In this document: in pieces, positions 1 to 7,725 of the stretch
How positions within the stretch are numbered: position 1 is the stretch's first letter
Layout of the letters: the number at the start of each line of letters is the position of its first letter
Source: Caulobacter sp. UNC279MFTsu5.1
GTDB lineage: Bacteria; Pseudomonadota; Alphaproteobacteria; Caulobacterales; Caulobacteraceae
DNA: 64,000 nt
Assembly (NCBI RefSeq): GCF_900114015.1
Contig: NZ_FORN01000021.1
Span: 1-64,000, forward strand
Direction of reading: 5' to 3'
Program-made: the position numbers and the translations under genes
Notes under the pieces: generated by a model
The model's database searches: none
The model's input: the letters and a program-made list of their open reading frames with translations, nothing else
Told to the model about the DNA's origin: nothing

Positions 1-358
1 GAGGAGGGAGCCTCGGCGATGTCGTGGGAAGTGGAGGGATTCTGTTGGCAGGCTCCCTCCGGGCCCCGCCTAGGGATCTGAACCCCTAGGACTTAAGAGG
101 CGAGATCACCCGCACCGCATTACGCGGCGATGGCGAACTCTTCAGCGAAGTTATCGTTCGCAGTTAGTTTAGCGGCCCGATACGGTGAGCCACGCCGAGA
201 GAAAGCATACACCTTTACACGTCTGTCGATGCTGATCGGCCCCATGGATTCCCGTGATAACTCGGGAGGTTTTGGTGGAGCCGCCGGGAATCGCACCCGG
301 GTCCAGTCCGCTTATTACGTGCGCGTTTATCCCCATAGTCCGGGCGAACCCGAGCAGA
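1..358 (-). ncRNA. ssrA: tmRNA, circularly permuted two-piece form
   Basis: Rescues stalled ribosomes and tags the nascent peptides for proteolysis. On the minus strand the acceptor half comes first: a T-arm followed by an encoded CCA ending at 273. After a short spacer the second half begins at 243 with GGGGCCGATCAGCATCGAC, the usual tmRNA 5' sequence. The tag frame runs from 161 to 120 and reads ANDNFAEEFAIAA then TAA; the first Ala of the full tag comes from the charged RNA itself. An acceptor half placed before the coding half is the permuted arrangement known from alphaproteobacteria. The GGAGGGAGCC/GGCTCCCTCC pairing near 1-60 is likely a pseudoknot. The exact ends are estimated, and the coding piece may extend past base 1. 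Confidence 0.93.
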
Positions 359-359
359 T

Positions 360-659
360 TCAATATAGGGGCTGGGGCTCGCGGATGGAAGACCGTCCGT
401 GTCCGGGGCCATGTCCGGGATGGCGGCGGCGCTGGGCGCGGGGCGGCGGCGCCAGGCTGAGACGGCCCTCGGTCAGCCGGCCGGCCAGCTGGCCGCCGCC
501 GTCCTCGAACAGGCGCACGTCGTCGCCGACCAGCTCGTAATGGCCGGCGAACACCAGCTCGCCGTCGTGATGCTCCTCGAACCGGCCGTCGAGGCGCAGC
601 TCCAGGCTCACCGCCCGGTTGGCGCTGGCCCAGACGCCGGACACGCGGCGGCCGATCAA
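360..659 (-). CDS. small beta-rich protein, resembles Atu4866-type domain
   Basis: A 99-residue frame that begins at a TTG overlapping the TGA stop of the upstream 42-codon gene (TTGA). GGGGAG lies 7 nt before this TTG, which supports real initiation. The N-terminal 70 residues alternate hydrophobic and polar and read like the Atu4866 family (SGVWAS, LELRLDGRFEE, FAGHYELVGDDVRLFEDGGG). The last 25 residues are Arg/Pro/His-rich and run into the tmRNA promoter area, so they may be unstructured. Function unknown. The alternative is that this frame and the upstream membrane segment were once one membrane-anchored protein, later split by a frameshift near 660. Confidence 0.5.
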   Translation of the reverse strand: MIGRRVSGVWASANRAVSLELRLDGRFEEHHDGELVFAGHYELVGDDVRLFEDGGGQLAGRLTEGRLSLAPPPRAQRRRHPGHGPGHGRSSIREPQPLY

Positions 660-784
660 TGGACCGCTCCCCAATGGACGCCATTCACGGCGGAGGCGGC
701 GGTGACGAGGGCGGTGGCGGTCAGCCAGGCGGCGACGAACCACCGAGGCGCGGCCTGGGGCTGGCGGGGCGTGTAGCGGGTCAT
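656..784 (-). CDS. 42-aa single-pass membrane peptide
   Basis: A short frame starting MTRYTPRQP with a GAGG Shine-Dalgarno 5-6 nt upstream. Residues about 14-35 form one hydrophobic helix (FVAAWLTATALVTAASAV), preceded by basic residues, so it is probably an inner-membrane anchor or uncleaved signal. It ends at a TGA that overlaps the TTG start of the downstream beta-domain protein, which suggests translational coupling. It could equally be the anchor of a single protein broken by a one-base indel. No function can be assigned. Confidence 0.45.
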   Translation of the reverse strand: MTRYTPRQPQAAPRWFVAAWLTATALVTAASAVNGVHWGAVH

Positions 785-1029
785 GATATCCTCGGGGGCG
801 GACGGCCGCTGCGTCGCTCGATCCCGGGTCCGGACCTCGGGAGAGGACGGGCCCGGGAAGGGGCGGCGACGGCGGCGGGGCGGGACATTCCCACCATGAC
901 CCACGGATCGCCGTTCCCGATAGACCGATGCTGCCCCTTGATTGCACGATCCTGCACATCACCTGTGACAGGCGTGACGGGCCGTTTCGCCGGGCGTAGG
1001 ACAACATCCTTCAACACAAGGAAATGTCG

Positions 1030-1938
1030 ATGGTCGAGCAAGGCGAACTCGCCGCTCTGATTGAACGATACGCGCCTCACGATGGCGATCACGAGGTTTG
1101 CGACAAGGTCTCGCTGCACCGCTCGAGCCAGCCTACCGAACCCAAGCACGGCGTGTTCGGGGCGGCGGTCTGCGTGGTGGCCCAGGGTCGCAAGCAAGTG
1201 CTCAGCGGCGGATCGGTGCTGGTCTACGATCCGCTGAACTACCTGGTCGCCTCGGTCGACCTGCCGGTGATCGGCCAGGTCATCGAAGCCTCGCCGGAAG
1301 AGCCGTATCTCTCGTTTCGCATGACCCTCGACCCGGCGGTGATCGGCGATCTGCTGCTGCAGCTGGGCGGCGAGCCGGCCCTGGCCCAGGACGCCGGGCC
1401 GCTGGTCGGGGCCATGGCGGTCAGCCGGGTCAACCCGCCCCTGCTGGACGCGGTGATGCGAATGGTTCGGCTGGTCGACACCCCGCGCGACGCCGCCGTC
1501 CTGGCCCCGCTGATCGAACGCGAGATCCTCTACCGCATGCTGCTGGGCGACCAGGGGCCGCGCCTGGCCCAGGTCGCCCGAGCCGACGGCCGCATGCGCC
1601 AGGTCAAGCGGGCCATCGGCTGGATCACCCAGCACTTCAACCAGCCGTTCAGCATCGAGGAACTGGCGGCCGAGGCGCGGATGAGCCCCTCGGCCCTGCA
1701 TCGCCACTTCAAGGCGGTCACCGCGCTCAGCCCCTTGCAGTACCAGAAGCAGATCCGCCTGCAGGAGGCGCGCAAGCTGATCCTGGCCCAGCGGCTGGAC
1801 GCAGGTTCGGCCGGCCATGCGGTGGGCTATGACAGCCCCTCGCAGTTCAGCCGCGAATATGCCCGGCTGTTCGGCGCGCCGCCCCTGCGCGACGCGGCGC
1901 GCCTGAGGGGCCGGCCGGACATGCTGTTGGACACCTGA
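1030..1938 (+). CDS. AraC family transcriptional regulator
   Basis: A 302-residue regulator with an N-terminal AraC_N-type ligand domain (about residues 20-150) and a C-terminal double helix-turn-helix. The first HTH is near 209-230 (SIEELAAEARMSPSALHRHFK), the second near 257-281 (AGHAVGYDSPSQFSREYARLFG). I prefer the ATG at 1030 over the in-frame ATG at 1024, because AAGGA at 1018-1022 is 7 nt from the former and only 1 nt from the latter. Such proteins usually control a neighbouring oxidoreductase or transporter gene, but no obvious target lies beside this one. The ligand is unknown. Confidence 0.88.
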   Translation: MVEQGELAALIERYAPHDGDHEVCDKVSLHRSSQPTEPKHGVFGAAVCVVAQGRKQVLSGGSVLVYDPLNYLVASVDLPVIGQVIEASPEEPYLSFRMTLDPAVIGDLLLQLGGEPALAQDAGPLVGAMAVSRVNPPLLDAVMRMVRLVDTPRDAAVLAPLIEREILYRMLLGDQGPRLAQVARADGRMRQVKRAIGWITQHFNQPFSIEELAAEARMSPSALHRHFKAVTALSPLQYQKQIRLQEARKLILAQRLDAGSAGHAVGYDSPSQFSREYARLFGAPPLRDAARLRGRPDMLLDT

Positions 1939-2062
1939 CGCGCTCGCCACCTGTGGTCGACCGCCTGGCGAATTTCCCCTATTCCAGGACTCGCCAAATA
2001 GAGACAAGCTCGCGGGGCTTGTCTTCAAGGTGAAGCGCGGGCGCGGAGTGGGAGATCGCGAA

Positions 2063-2725
2063 ATGTCAAAAATTGTTGCCGAGTTCATCGGCACCTTTGC
2101 TTTGGTCTTGTTCGGCTGCGGTGCGGCCGTTTTGGGGGGCGACCATGTCGGACAACTTGGCATAGCCTTGGCGTTCGGCTTCGCGATCGTGGCCATGGCC
2201 TACGGCATCGGTCCGGTCTCGGGCTGCCACGTCAATCCGGCGGTCAGCCTGGCGGCCTTCGTGGCCGGGCGGATGAGCGTCAAGGAGATGCTGCTGTACT
2301 GGGTCGCCCAGTTCGTCGGCGCGACGGCGGGGGCGGCGGTGCTGCTGCTGATCGCCGGGGGTACGGCGCACGGCCTGGGCCAGAACGGCTGGGGACCGGG
2401 CTATGGCGGCGGCTTCGGGATCGAGGCGGCCTTCGTGTTCGAGGTGGTGATGACCGCCTTGTTCGTGATCGTCATCCTGGGCTCGACCGGCACCGACGCC
2501 GCACCGGGCTTCGCGGGGCTGGGCATCGGCATCGCCCTGGCGGTGATCCACATCGTCGGCATCCAGGTGACCGGCGTATCGGTCAACCCGGCCCGCAGCT
2601 TCGGTCCGGCCGTCCTGGTCGGCGGCCAGGCCGTGGCGCAGCTGTGGCTGTTCTTCGTCGCCCCGGCGATCGGCGCGGTGCTGGGCGCGCTGCTCTATCG
2701 CTTCAACGTGCTGAAGGTGGGCTGA
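2063..2725 (+). CDS. aqpZ: aquaporin Z, water channel
   Basis: A 220-residue MIP family channel for water across the inner membrane. It has six predicted helices and both hemipore motifs: NPA at residues 58-60 (GCHVNPAVS) and NPARS at 175-179 (SVNPARSF). The Arg after the second NPA is the selectivity-filter residue. Histidine in VIHIVG and the short length fit AqpZ rather than a glycerol facilitator. The start at 2063 follows a GGAG about 9 nt upstream; an in-frame ATG at 2030 would add 11 hydrophilic residues and has no clear ribosome binding site. Single gene, with a palindromic repeat downstream. Confidence 0.92.
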   Translation: MSKIVAEFIGTFALVLFGCGAAVLGGDHVGQLGIALAFGFAIVAMAYGIGPVSGCHVNPAVSLAAFVAGRMSVKEMLLYWVAQFVGATAGAAVLLLIAGGTAHGLGQNGWGPGYGGGFGIEAAFVFEVVMTALFVIVILGSTGTDAAPGFAGLGIGIALAVIHIVGIQVTGVSVNPARSFGPAVLVGGQAVAQLWLFFVAPAIGAVLGALLYRFNVLKVG

Positions 2726-2763
2726 GGCGAGCCTGAACGGCCTGCGCCTAGGTCGCCCAAATC

Positions 2764-2869
2764 GTTGTCATCCCGGAAGCCTCGCGGAGGCTGTCCGGGA
2801 TCCAGGGCCGGCGCAATGCGGTGGTCCTGGATCCCGGCCTTCCGCTTCGCCACGACCGGGATGACAACA
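2764..2869. repeat. dispersed palindromic repeat, type B
   Basis: An imperfect palindrome bounded by a perfect 13-bp terminal inverted repeat (GTTGTCATCCCGG ... CCGGGATGACAAC), with inner arms GATCCAGG/CCTGGATC. A second copy with the same ends lies at 31165-31277. It sits between convergent aqpZ and the next gene, so the transcript could fold and act as a bidirectional terminator. Confidence 0.75.
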
Positions 2870-2899
2870 TTAGGGTTGGTTTCGGATAGGTCCCGACCC

Positions 2900-3340
2900 T
2901 CAATGCGGCAGGTCGGACCAGTTGATCATGACATGGTTCTTGGCCTGGCCGACGATGGTGATCTTCTGGCCCTTGTCGTCGCTGAGCGCATCGAAGACGT
3001 ACCGGGCGCCGTCGCGAGTGATGTTCTGCACGACCTTGCCGCCGGCGTCGTAGGTGACCAGGGCGAAGGACGTCCGGTTGTCGGCGAAGCTGTAGATCCA
3101 GGTCCTGTAGGCGCCGTAGTAGATGACGGGGCAGGTCTTGCTCATCTGCGCGCCGTCGTCCGGAACCTTGACGCAGACGACCTGCAGCCCCGGGGGAACC
3201 GCGGGCGCCTCCCCGATTGGGTCGTACTTGATCTGCGGCGTATGCGGCACGGCCTGGGCCTGGACGGCGCAGGCCGCGCCCAGGGCGACGACGACGCCGG
3301 CCGCGGCCAGCATGGATTTCAGGGCGACGATCTTGACCAT
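2900..3340 (-). CDS. exported hypothetical protein
   Basis: A 146-residue protein with a Sec signal peptide: MVKIVALK, then a hydrophobic core, with likely cleavage after AQA at about residue 29. The mature part has two cysteines (VVCVK, KTCPV) that could form a periplasmic disulfide, and alternating beta-type sequence (YRTWIYSFADNRTSFALVTYDAGG). I do not recognise a family. The start at 3340 is chosen because a GGGAGGGAAACC ribosome binding site precedes it and the signal peptide begins there. It is isolated between a repeat and a convergent gene. Confidence 0.75.
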   Translation of the reverse strand: MVKIVALKSMLAAAGVVVALGAACAVQAQAVPHTPQIKYDPIGEAPAVPPGLQVVCVKVPDDGAQMSKTCPVIYYGAYRTWIYSFADNRTSFALVTYDAGGKVVQNITRDGARYVFDALSDDKGQKITIVGQAKNHVMINWSDLPH

Positions 3341-3433
3341 GGTTTCCCTCCCGGAGTCATGGTCAAGGTTGATACCGGCGTTATCCGGGAATTGCAATTT
3401 TAAAGGGTGTTTACGCGGGGAGCGCGTCAGGCG

Positions 3434-4291
3434 CTAGGTCGGCGGGCTGGAGGGCGTTTCCGGTTCGTCTTCGGGCGGAACGGGCACGGCGGGCGGCTGG
3501 GGACGGCTGTTGGTTCCGGCCTTGAGTCGGCCGCCAGAGGCGATCAGCGAGTCGTAGGCCCGTTGCTGGCGCGAGAAGTCGCCGCCGCGCGCGAACATCG
3601 CGTCGAACCGGGCGTCGCGTCCAGAGGCCGTCGACAAGGCCGCCGCCAGGGCCGGGGCGATGGAGCCCACCTCGGCGTCATCGCAGGCCCGGCGCAGGTG
3701 GCGGGCCTGGCCGGGGACCAGCAGGGTGACATCCCAGGAGACGCCCTCCAGGCACACGGGCTCCACGGCGCCGCCGCCGTAGTCGACGATCACCGAGCGC
3801 GGCTGGCCCCACATCGGCGCGCCGACCAGGGCCTTCAGCGGCGGGATCTGCTGGGGGGCGAGCTCGGCGTCGATATCGACGCGGCGGCCGATCTCCGGCG
3901 TGCAGCAGCCGAGGCCGGCCCGGGCCTGGACGAAGGCGCGGCCGTCGCGGCGCACGGTGACCCGGACCACCGCCTGGCGCACCCCGGTCGCCGGCCGCGC
4001 CCAGACCTCCAGCACCAGCTCACCGCGCTTGATCAGCTGACTCTGCAGGGGCTGCAGGCCCCAGAGACGGTAGAGCAGGGGATCCACGCCGTTGTCGATC
4101 GGCACCAGGGTCTCGCCCGGACGCAGGCGGCGGCCCTGGAACGGGTCCTGCTCGGGCGGCGGCTTGGGGATTTCCGGGGCCCACCACACCGCCGGGTCGG
4201 GCGGCGGGGCGGGAACGGTTTGAGGGGCGGGTTGCTGGCCGGCGAGGGCGAACCCCGTCAGGAGGCCGGCCAGAAGCATCGCGCCCGTCAT
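3434..4291 (-). CDS. exported proline-rich hypothetical protein
   Basis: A 285-residue protein that starts 3 nt after the ilvH stop and so is probably co-transcribed with ilvBH. It has a short signal-like N-terminus (MTGAMLLAGLLTGFALAG) and a Pro-rich linker at about 20-50. The central beta-rich region contains GCC and two further cysteines, and the C-terminal tail is Pro/Glu-rich. The fold hints at an energy-transducer-like periplasmic protein (an alternating beta domain after a proline linker), but no TonB motif is clear. Function unknown, and no functional tie to isoleucine-valine synthesis is visible. Confidence 0.7.
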   Translation of the reverse strand: MTGAMLLAGLLTGFALAGQQPAPQTVPAPPPDPAVWWAPEIPKPPPEQDPFQGRRLRPGETLVPIDNGVDPLLYRLWGLQPLQSQLIKRGELVLEVWARPATGVRQAVVRVTVRRDGRAFVQARAGLGCCTPEIGRRVDIDAELAPQQIPPLKALVGAPMWGQPRSVIVDYGGGAVEPVCLEGVSWDVTLLVPGQARHLRRACDDAEVGSIAPALAAALSTASGRDARFDAMFARGGDFSRQQRAYDSLIASGGRLKAGTNSRPQPPAVPVPPEDEPETPSSPPT

Positions 4292-4293
4292 GG

Positions 4294-4842
4294 CTACATC
4301 CCTTCAACGCCCCTCTCGATGGAAAGCACGCCGGTGCGCGACAGTTCCACCAGGCCCAGCGGCCGCATCAGGTCTAGGAACTTGTCGATCTTCGAGGGCG
4401 CGCCCGAAATCTCGAACACGAAGCTCTCCAGGGTGGTGTCCACGGGCTTGGCGCGGAAGATCTCGGCGATGCGCAGGGCCTCGACGCGGTCGACGCCCTG
4501 GCCGCGCACCTTGACCAGGGCCAGCTCGCGCTCGACGCCGTTGGGGTCGCGGGTCACGTCGTGCACGCGGCGGACATTGACCACCTTGTTCAGCTGGGCC
4601 TCGATCTGGTCGAGCACGTGACGGGTGCCGCGGGTGACCACGGTGATCCGGCTGGTGTGGGCCTTGCGATCGGTCTCGGCGACGGTGAGGCTCTCGATGT
4701 TGTAGCCGCGCGCGGCGAACAGCCCGACCACCCGGTGCAGCACGCCCGGCTCGTTGTCGACCAGCAGGGCGAAGGTCGCGGTCTGCTCGACCTGTTCGTT
4801 GGGGGCCATGTCGTAGGCGGAGGCGGGTTGGAGGTCGGTCAT
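4294..4842 (-). CDS. ilvH: acetolactate synthase small (regulatory) subunit
   Basis: A 182-residue regulatory subunit that binds valine and stimulates the IlvB catalytic subunit in the first common step of valine, leucine and isoleucine synthesis. An ACT domain at about residues 20-95 carries TFALLVDNEPGVLHRVVGLF and RGYNIESLTV. A second ACT-like C-terminal domain follows (ELALVKVRG, FVFEISGAPSKIDKFLDLM). The start at 4842 (MTDLQPAS) is chosen because sequence further upstream is repeat-derived. It lies downstream of ilvB across a 160-nt gap holding a palindromic repeat, in the usual ilvB-ilvH order. Confidence 0.95.
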   Translation of the reverse strand: MTDLQPASAYDMAPNEQVEQTATFALLVDNEPGVLHRVVGLFAARGYNIESLTVAETDRKAHTSRITVVTRGTRHVLDQIEAQLNKVVNVRRVHDVTRDPNGVERELALVKVRGQGVDRVEALRIAEIFRAKPVDTTLESFVFEISGAPSKIDKFLDLMRPLGLVELSRTGVLSIERGVEGM

Positions 4843-4877
4843 CGCGTTACTGTAGCCCCTAAAGTTTGAAGTTTCCC

Positions 4878-4998
4878 TCCCCCTCGTGGGGAGGGGGGAC
4901 CAGCGAAGCTGGTGGGTGGGGTTTCCGTCCCTTTGACTCATCAAGCCCCACCCGACCCCTTCGGGGCCACCCTCCCCATGAAGGGGAGGGAAGGAATA
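4878..4998. repeat. palindromic repeat, type C, between ilvB and ilvH
   Basis: Inverted arms TCCCTCCCC...GGGGAGGG at both ends with internal stem ACCAGCGAAGCTGGT. It belongs to the same loose family as the elements near 7600, 38700, 40030, 50530 and 58960. As RNA it would form a strong hairpin inside the ilvB-ilvH transcript and could set the ratio of the two subunits by stabilising or terminating the message. Confidence 0.65.
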
Positions 4999-5002
4999 GA
5001 GG

Positions 5003-6808
5003 CTAGACCAGCCCCGCGCCTGCCGCGCCGATGACGTTCCCGATGTCCTCGACGTCGCCCATGATCATCTCGTTGTGGGCCTTGCCCGAGGGGATCATCG
5101 GCAGGCAGTTCTCGTGCTTCTCGACGCGGCAGTCGAAGACCACGACCTTGTCGCTGTTGATCATCTCCAGGATCTTGCCGTCCAGCTCGGCTGGATCGTC
5201 ACAGCGGATGCCGACGGCGCCATAGGCCTCGGCCAACTTCACGAAGTCGGGCAGGCTGTCGGAATAGGAGTGGCTGTAGCGCTCGCCGTGCAGCAGCTGC
5301 TGCCACTGGCGGACCATGCCCATCCATTCGTTGTTCAGGATGAAGATCTTGACCGGCAAGTCGAACTGGATCGCCGTCGACAGCTCCTGGATGCACATCT
5401 GGATCGAGGCCTCGCCGGCGATGTCGACGACCAGGCTCTTGGGATGGGCCAACTGCACGCCTAGGGCGGCGGGCAGGCCGTAGCCCATGGTGCCCAGGCC
5501 CCCGGAGGTCATCCAATGGTTGGGCTCCTCGAAGCGGAAGAACTGGGCGGCCCACATCTGGTGCTGGCCGACCTCGGTGGTGATGTAGACGTCCTTGTCG
5601 CGGGTCAGGGCGTACAGCCGCTCGATGGCGTACTGCGGCTTGATGACCGTGTCAGAGCGGCGATAGGCCAGGCACTGGCGGGCGCGCCACTGGTCGATCT
5701 GGGCCCACCAGTCGGTCAGGGCGGCCTTGTTGGCCTGGTGGCCGGCGGCCTTCCAGGCGGCGATCAGATCCTCGAGCACGCTGCCGGCGTCGCCGACGAT
5801 CGGCAGGTCGACGCGGACGTTCTTGTTGATCGACGAGGCGTCGATGTCGATGTGGATCTTCTTGCTGCCCGGCGAGAAGGCGTCGAGACGCCCTGTGACG
5901 CGGTCGTCGAAGCGAGCCCCGACGCAGATCATCACGTCGCAATCGTGCATGGCGTTGTTGGCCTCGAACGTGCCGTGCATGCCCAACATGCCCAGCCAGG
6001 CCGGGTCGGCCGCCGGGAAGGCGCCCAGGCCCATCAGGGTCGAGGTGACCGGCGCGCCGGTCAGGGCCGCGAACTCGCGCAGGGCCTCACTGGCCTTGGG
6101 GCCGGCGTTGATCACGCCGCCGCCGGTGTAGAAGATCGGCCGGCGGGCCTGGGCGATCAGCCGGGCGGCCTCGGCGATGCGGTTTTGATCGCCCTTGATG
6201 CGCGGATTGTAGGCGTGGGTCGAGGCGACCTCGGTCGGACCGAAATATTCGCCCTTGGCGAACTGGACGTCCTTGGGGATGTCGATCAGCACCGGGCCGG
6301 GGCGGCCGGTGGTGGCGATCTTGAACGCCTCGTGGATGATCTGCGGCAGGTCGCGGACATCCTTCACCAGGTAGTTGTGCTTAGTGCACGAACGGGTCAT
6401 GCCGACCGTATCGGCTTCCTGGAAGGCGTCCGTGCCGATCAGGTGGGTCGGGACCTGACCGGTGATGACCACCATCGGGATCGAGTCCATCAGGGCGTCC
6501 ATGATGCCGGTGATGGCGTTGGTCGCGCCGGGGCCCGAGGTGACCAGGACGACGCCCGGCTTGCCCGAACTCCTCGCATAGCCTTCGGCGGCATGGGTGG
6601 CGCCCTGCTCGTGGCGGACCAGGATGTGCTGCAGGCGCGGCTCGTGAAACAGCGCGTCGTAGATCGGCAGGACCGCGCCGCCCGGATAGCCGAACAGCAC
6701 CTCGACGCCCTGGTCCACCAGGCCGCGGACCACGATCTCGGCGCCGGTCATGGCGCGGGAGGCGGTGTCGACGGCGGTCGAGCTCTCGATGGTCTGGTGG
6801 GCGGTCAT
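5003..6808 (-). CDS. ilvB: acetolactate synthase large (catalytic) subunit
   Basis: A 601-residue ThDP enzyme joining two pyruvates, or pyruvate and 2-ketobutyrate, into acetohydroxy acids. It has the three-domain order of the family. The N-terminal ThDP domain carries the catalytic Glu in RHEQGATHAAEGYARSSG. The central FAD-type domain includes MHGTFEANNAMHDCD. The C-terminal ThDP/Mg domain has DIAGEASIQMCIQELSTA and ILNNEWMGMVRQWQQ. Length is normal. An attenuator and leader peptide lie directly upstream, and ilvH is downstream. Cytoplasmic. Confidence 0.97.
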   Translation of the reverse strand: MTAHQTIESSTAVDTASRAMTGAEIVVRGLVDQGVEVLFGYPGGAVLPIYDALFHEPRLQHILVRHEQGATHAAEGYARSSGKPGVVLVTSGPGATNAITGIMDALMDSIPMVVITGQVPTHLIGTDAFQEADTVGMTRSCTKHNYLVKDVRDLPQIIHEAFKIATTGRPGPVLIDIPKDVQFAKGEYFGPTEVASTHAYNPRIKGDQNRIAEAARLIAQARRPIFYTGGGVINAGPKASEALREFAALTGAPVTSTLMGLGAFPAADPAWLGMLGMHGTFEANNAMHDCDVMICVGARFDDRVTGRLDAFSPGSKKIHIDIDASSINKNVRVDLPIVGDAGSVLEDLIAAWKAAGHQANKAALTDWWAQIDQWRARQCLAYRRSDTVIKPQYAIERLYALTRDKDVYITTEVGQHQMWAAQFFRFEEPNHWMTSGGLGTMGYGLPAALGVQLAHPKSLVVDIAGEASIQMCIQELSTAIQFDLPVKIFILNNEWMGMVRQWQQLLHGERYSHSYSDSLPDFVKLAEAYGAVGIRCDDPAELDGKILEMINSDKVVVFDCRVEKHENCLPMIPSGKAHNEMIMGDVEDIGNVIGAAGAGLV

Positions 6809-6870
6809 GGCGGTGATCCCTGGGGTTGGGAAACTGGGCAGCGGGGAATGGGGCAGCGGGGAAGCGGAAA

Positions 6871-6894
6871 AGAAAAAAGGCCCCGAAGGACCTT
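6871..6894 (-). terminator. intrinsic terminator (attenuator) in ilvB leader
   Basis: On the minus strand the leader has AAGGTCC-TTCG-GGGCCTT, a 7-bp stem with a UUCG loop, followed by a run of U residues at 6877-6871, ahead of the ilvB start. It follows the Ile-Val-Leu leader peptide, so it is read as an attenuator. Confidence 0.8.
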
Positions 6895-6916
6895 TGTGCG
6901 CGCGACCGATCTATCA

Positions 6917-6936
6917 GCGTGACTTCGAGGTCACGC
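6917..6936 (-). promoter_or_regulatory. leader stem-loop upstream of ilvB attenuator
   Basis: A perfect 7-bp stem, GCGTGAC-CTCGAA-GTCACGC, whose 5' arm contains the leader peptide stop codon. The segment CCTCGAAG overlapping its loop can alternatively pair with CTTCGGGG of the terminator (8 bp with one G-U), which gives a candidate antiterminator. Outside it, GCGGCCG in the peptide coding region can pair with CGGTCGC. Confidence 0.6.
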
Positions 6937-6978
6937 CGTGAACGGCCGCTCCATAAGTACGATCATGGTGTTGCGCAC
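6931..6978 (-). CDS. ilvB leader peptide MRNTMIVLMERPFTA
   Basis: A 15-codon frame that starts at GTG, 8 nt after a GGAG, and ends at TGA inside the first leader hairpin. Residues 6-8 are Ile-Val-Leu, the three end products of the pathway, and they precede a terminator. This is the standard layout of a transcription-attenuation leader, in which a ribosome slowed at the branched-chain codons changes downstream folding. An in-frame ATG 36 nt further upstream would extend the frame, but the GTG has the better ribosome binding site. Confidence 0.72.
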   Translation of the reverse strand: MRNTMIVLMERPFTA

Positions 6979-7003
6979 GAGTGTTGCTCCAAATGGATGT
7001 TCG

Positions 7004-7033
7004 GGAAATGCCATGCTCGCCGAGGGGCGTCAA
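7004..7033 (-). promoter_or_regulatory. candidate housekeeping promoter for the ilvB leader
   Basis: TTGACG (7033-7028) followed after about 16 nt by GCATTTCC, a weak match to the Caulobacter -10 GCTANAWC. Initiation would fall about 20 nt before the leader peptide. Confidence 0.35.
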
Positions 7034-7096
7034 GGCGCGCTTTGACGCAAGAAACGACCCGTTGCGCGGGGGCAACGGCGTCGTCCGGGGCGAAAT

Positions 7097-7579
7097 TCAG
7101 CTCAGGGTTTCCAACAACAGGGCAAGGGCGTGCTCGGCAAAGCGCCGCATGTTGGTCTCGCGGTCGTCCAGGCCCGTCTCGACGGTAAGACTGACCTCCT
7201 TATCCGGCCCGACCACGGCGGCGCAGCTGTGGCCCGCCGCGTCGCCATAGCGGTTGCCGTCCGGCCCGGCCGCGCCGGTTTCCGACAGGCCCCAGGTCGC
7301 CTTCAGGTTCTTGCCGGCCACTCGGGCCAGCAGCACGGCGTAGGGCTCGCTGGCCGAACGCAGGCCGTCCATGGCCTTCTGCGGGATGTCCAGCAGGGTC
7401 AGGCGGGCGCGGGCGGTGTAGACCACGGCCCCGCCGACATAGAACTTCGACGCGCCCGGCACGGCCAGCAGGGCCGCGGAAATCAGGCCGCCGCTCGAAG
7501 ATTCGGCCACGGCGAGCGTCTCGCTCCGTTCGGTCAGGCGAGCGGCCACGGCGGCGGCGAGGCGGGCGAGTTCGGTCAT
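7097..7579 (-). CDS. pncC: nicotinamide-nucleotide amidase, CinA C-terminal domain protein
   Basis: A 160-residue stand-alone CinA C-terminal domain. It deamidates nicotinamide mononucleotide to nicotinate mononucleotide in NAD recycling. Family signatures are AESSSGGLISAALLAVPGAS (the usual AESCTGG has Ser for Cys/Thr here), FYVGGAVVYT, the central K-x-LLDI segment, and GLSETGAAGPDGNRYG with GHSCAAV. No N-terminal MoCF-like COG1058 domain is present, as in PncC of E. coli. The start at 7579 fits the family N-terminus. It lies downstream of miaA on the same strand, with a palindromic repeat between. Confidence 0.88.
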   Translation of the reverse strand: MTELARLAAAVAARLTERSETLAVAESSSGGLISAALLAVPGASKFYVGGAVVYTARARLTLLDIPQKAMDGLRSASEPYAVLLARVAGKNLKATWGLSETGAAGPDGNRYGDAAGHSCAAVVGPDKEVSLTVETGLDDRETNMRRFAEHALALLLETLS

Positions 7580-7599
7580 GAGGTCAGTCCTGTGTGTCG

Positions 7600-7725
7600 G
7601 GGGACTTGCCCCCACCTGGCGGCTTCGCCGCCTGTCCGCCCCCATAGGGGGCGGAGCGCTTGCCTTAAGGCTCTTCCCCCTCTGGGGGAAGACGATCGCG
7701 AAGCGATCCGTAGGGGGGAAGTGCG
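7600..7725. repeat. palindromic repeat, type C, overlapping the 3' end of miaA
   Basis: Two nested inverted arms (GGCGGCTTCGCCGCC; CTTCCCCCTCTGGGGGAAG; CGATCGCGAAGCGATC; closing GGGGGGAAG). Its right half lies inside the miaA reading frame and encodes the last 15 or so residues and the stop codon. Confidence 0.65.

Noticed and set aside
781..2196. Long open frame on the minus strand opposite the AraC and aquaporin genes
   Set aside because: Arg/Gly/His-rich, no domain, and the opposite strand carries two clear gene families. A shadow of GC-rich codon bias.
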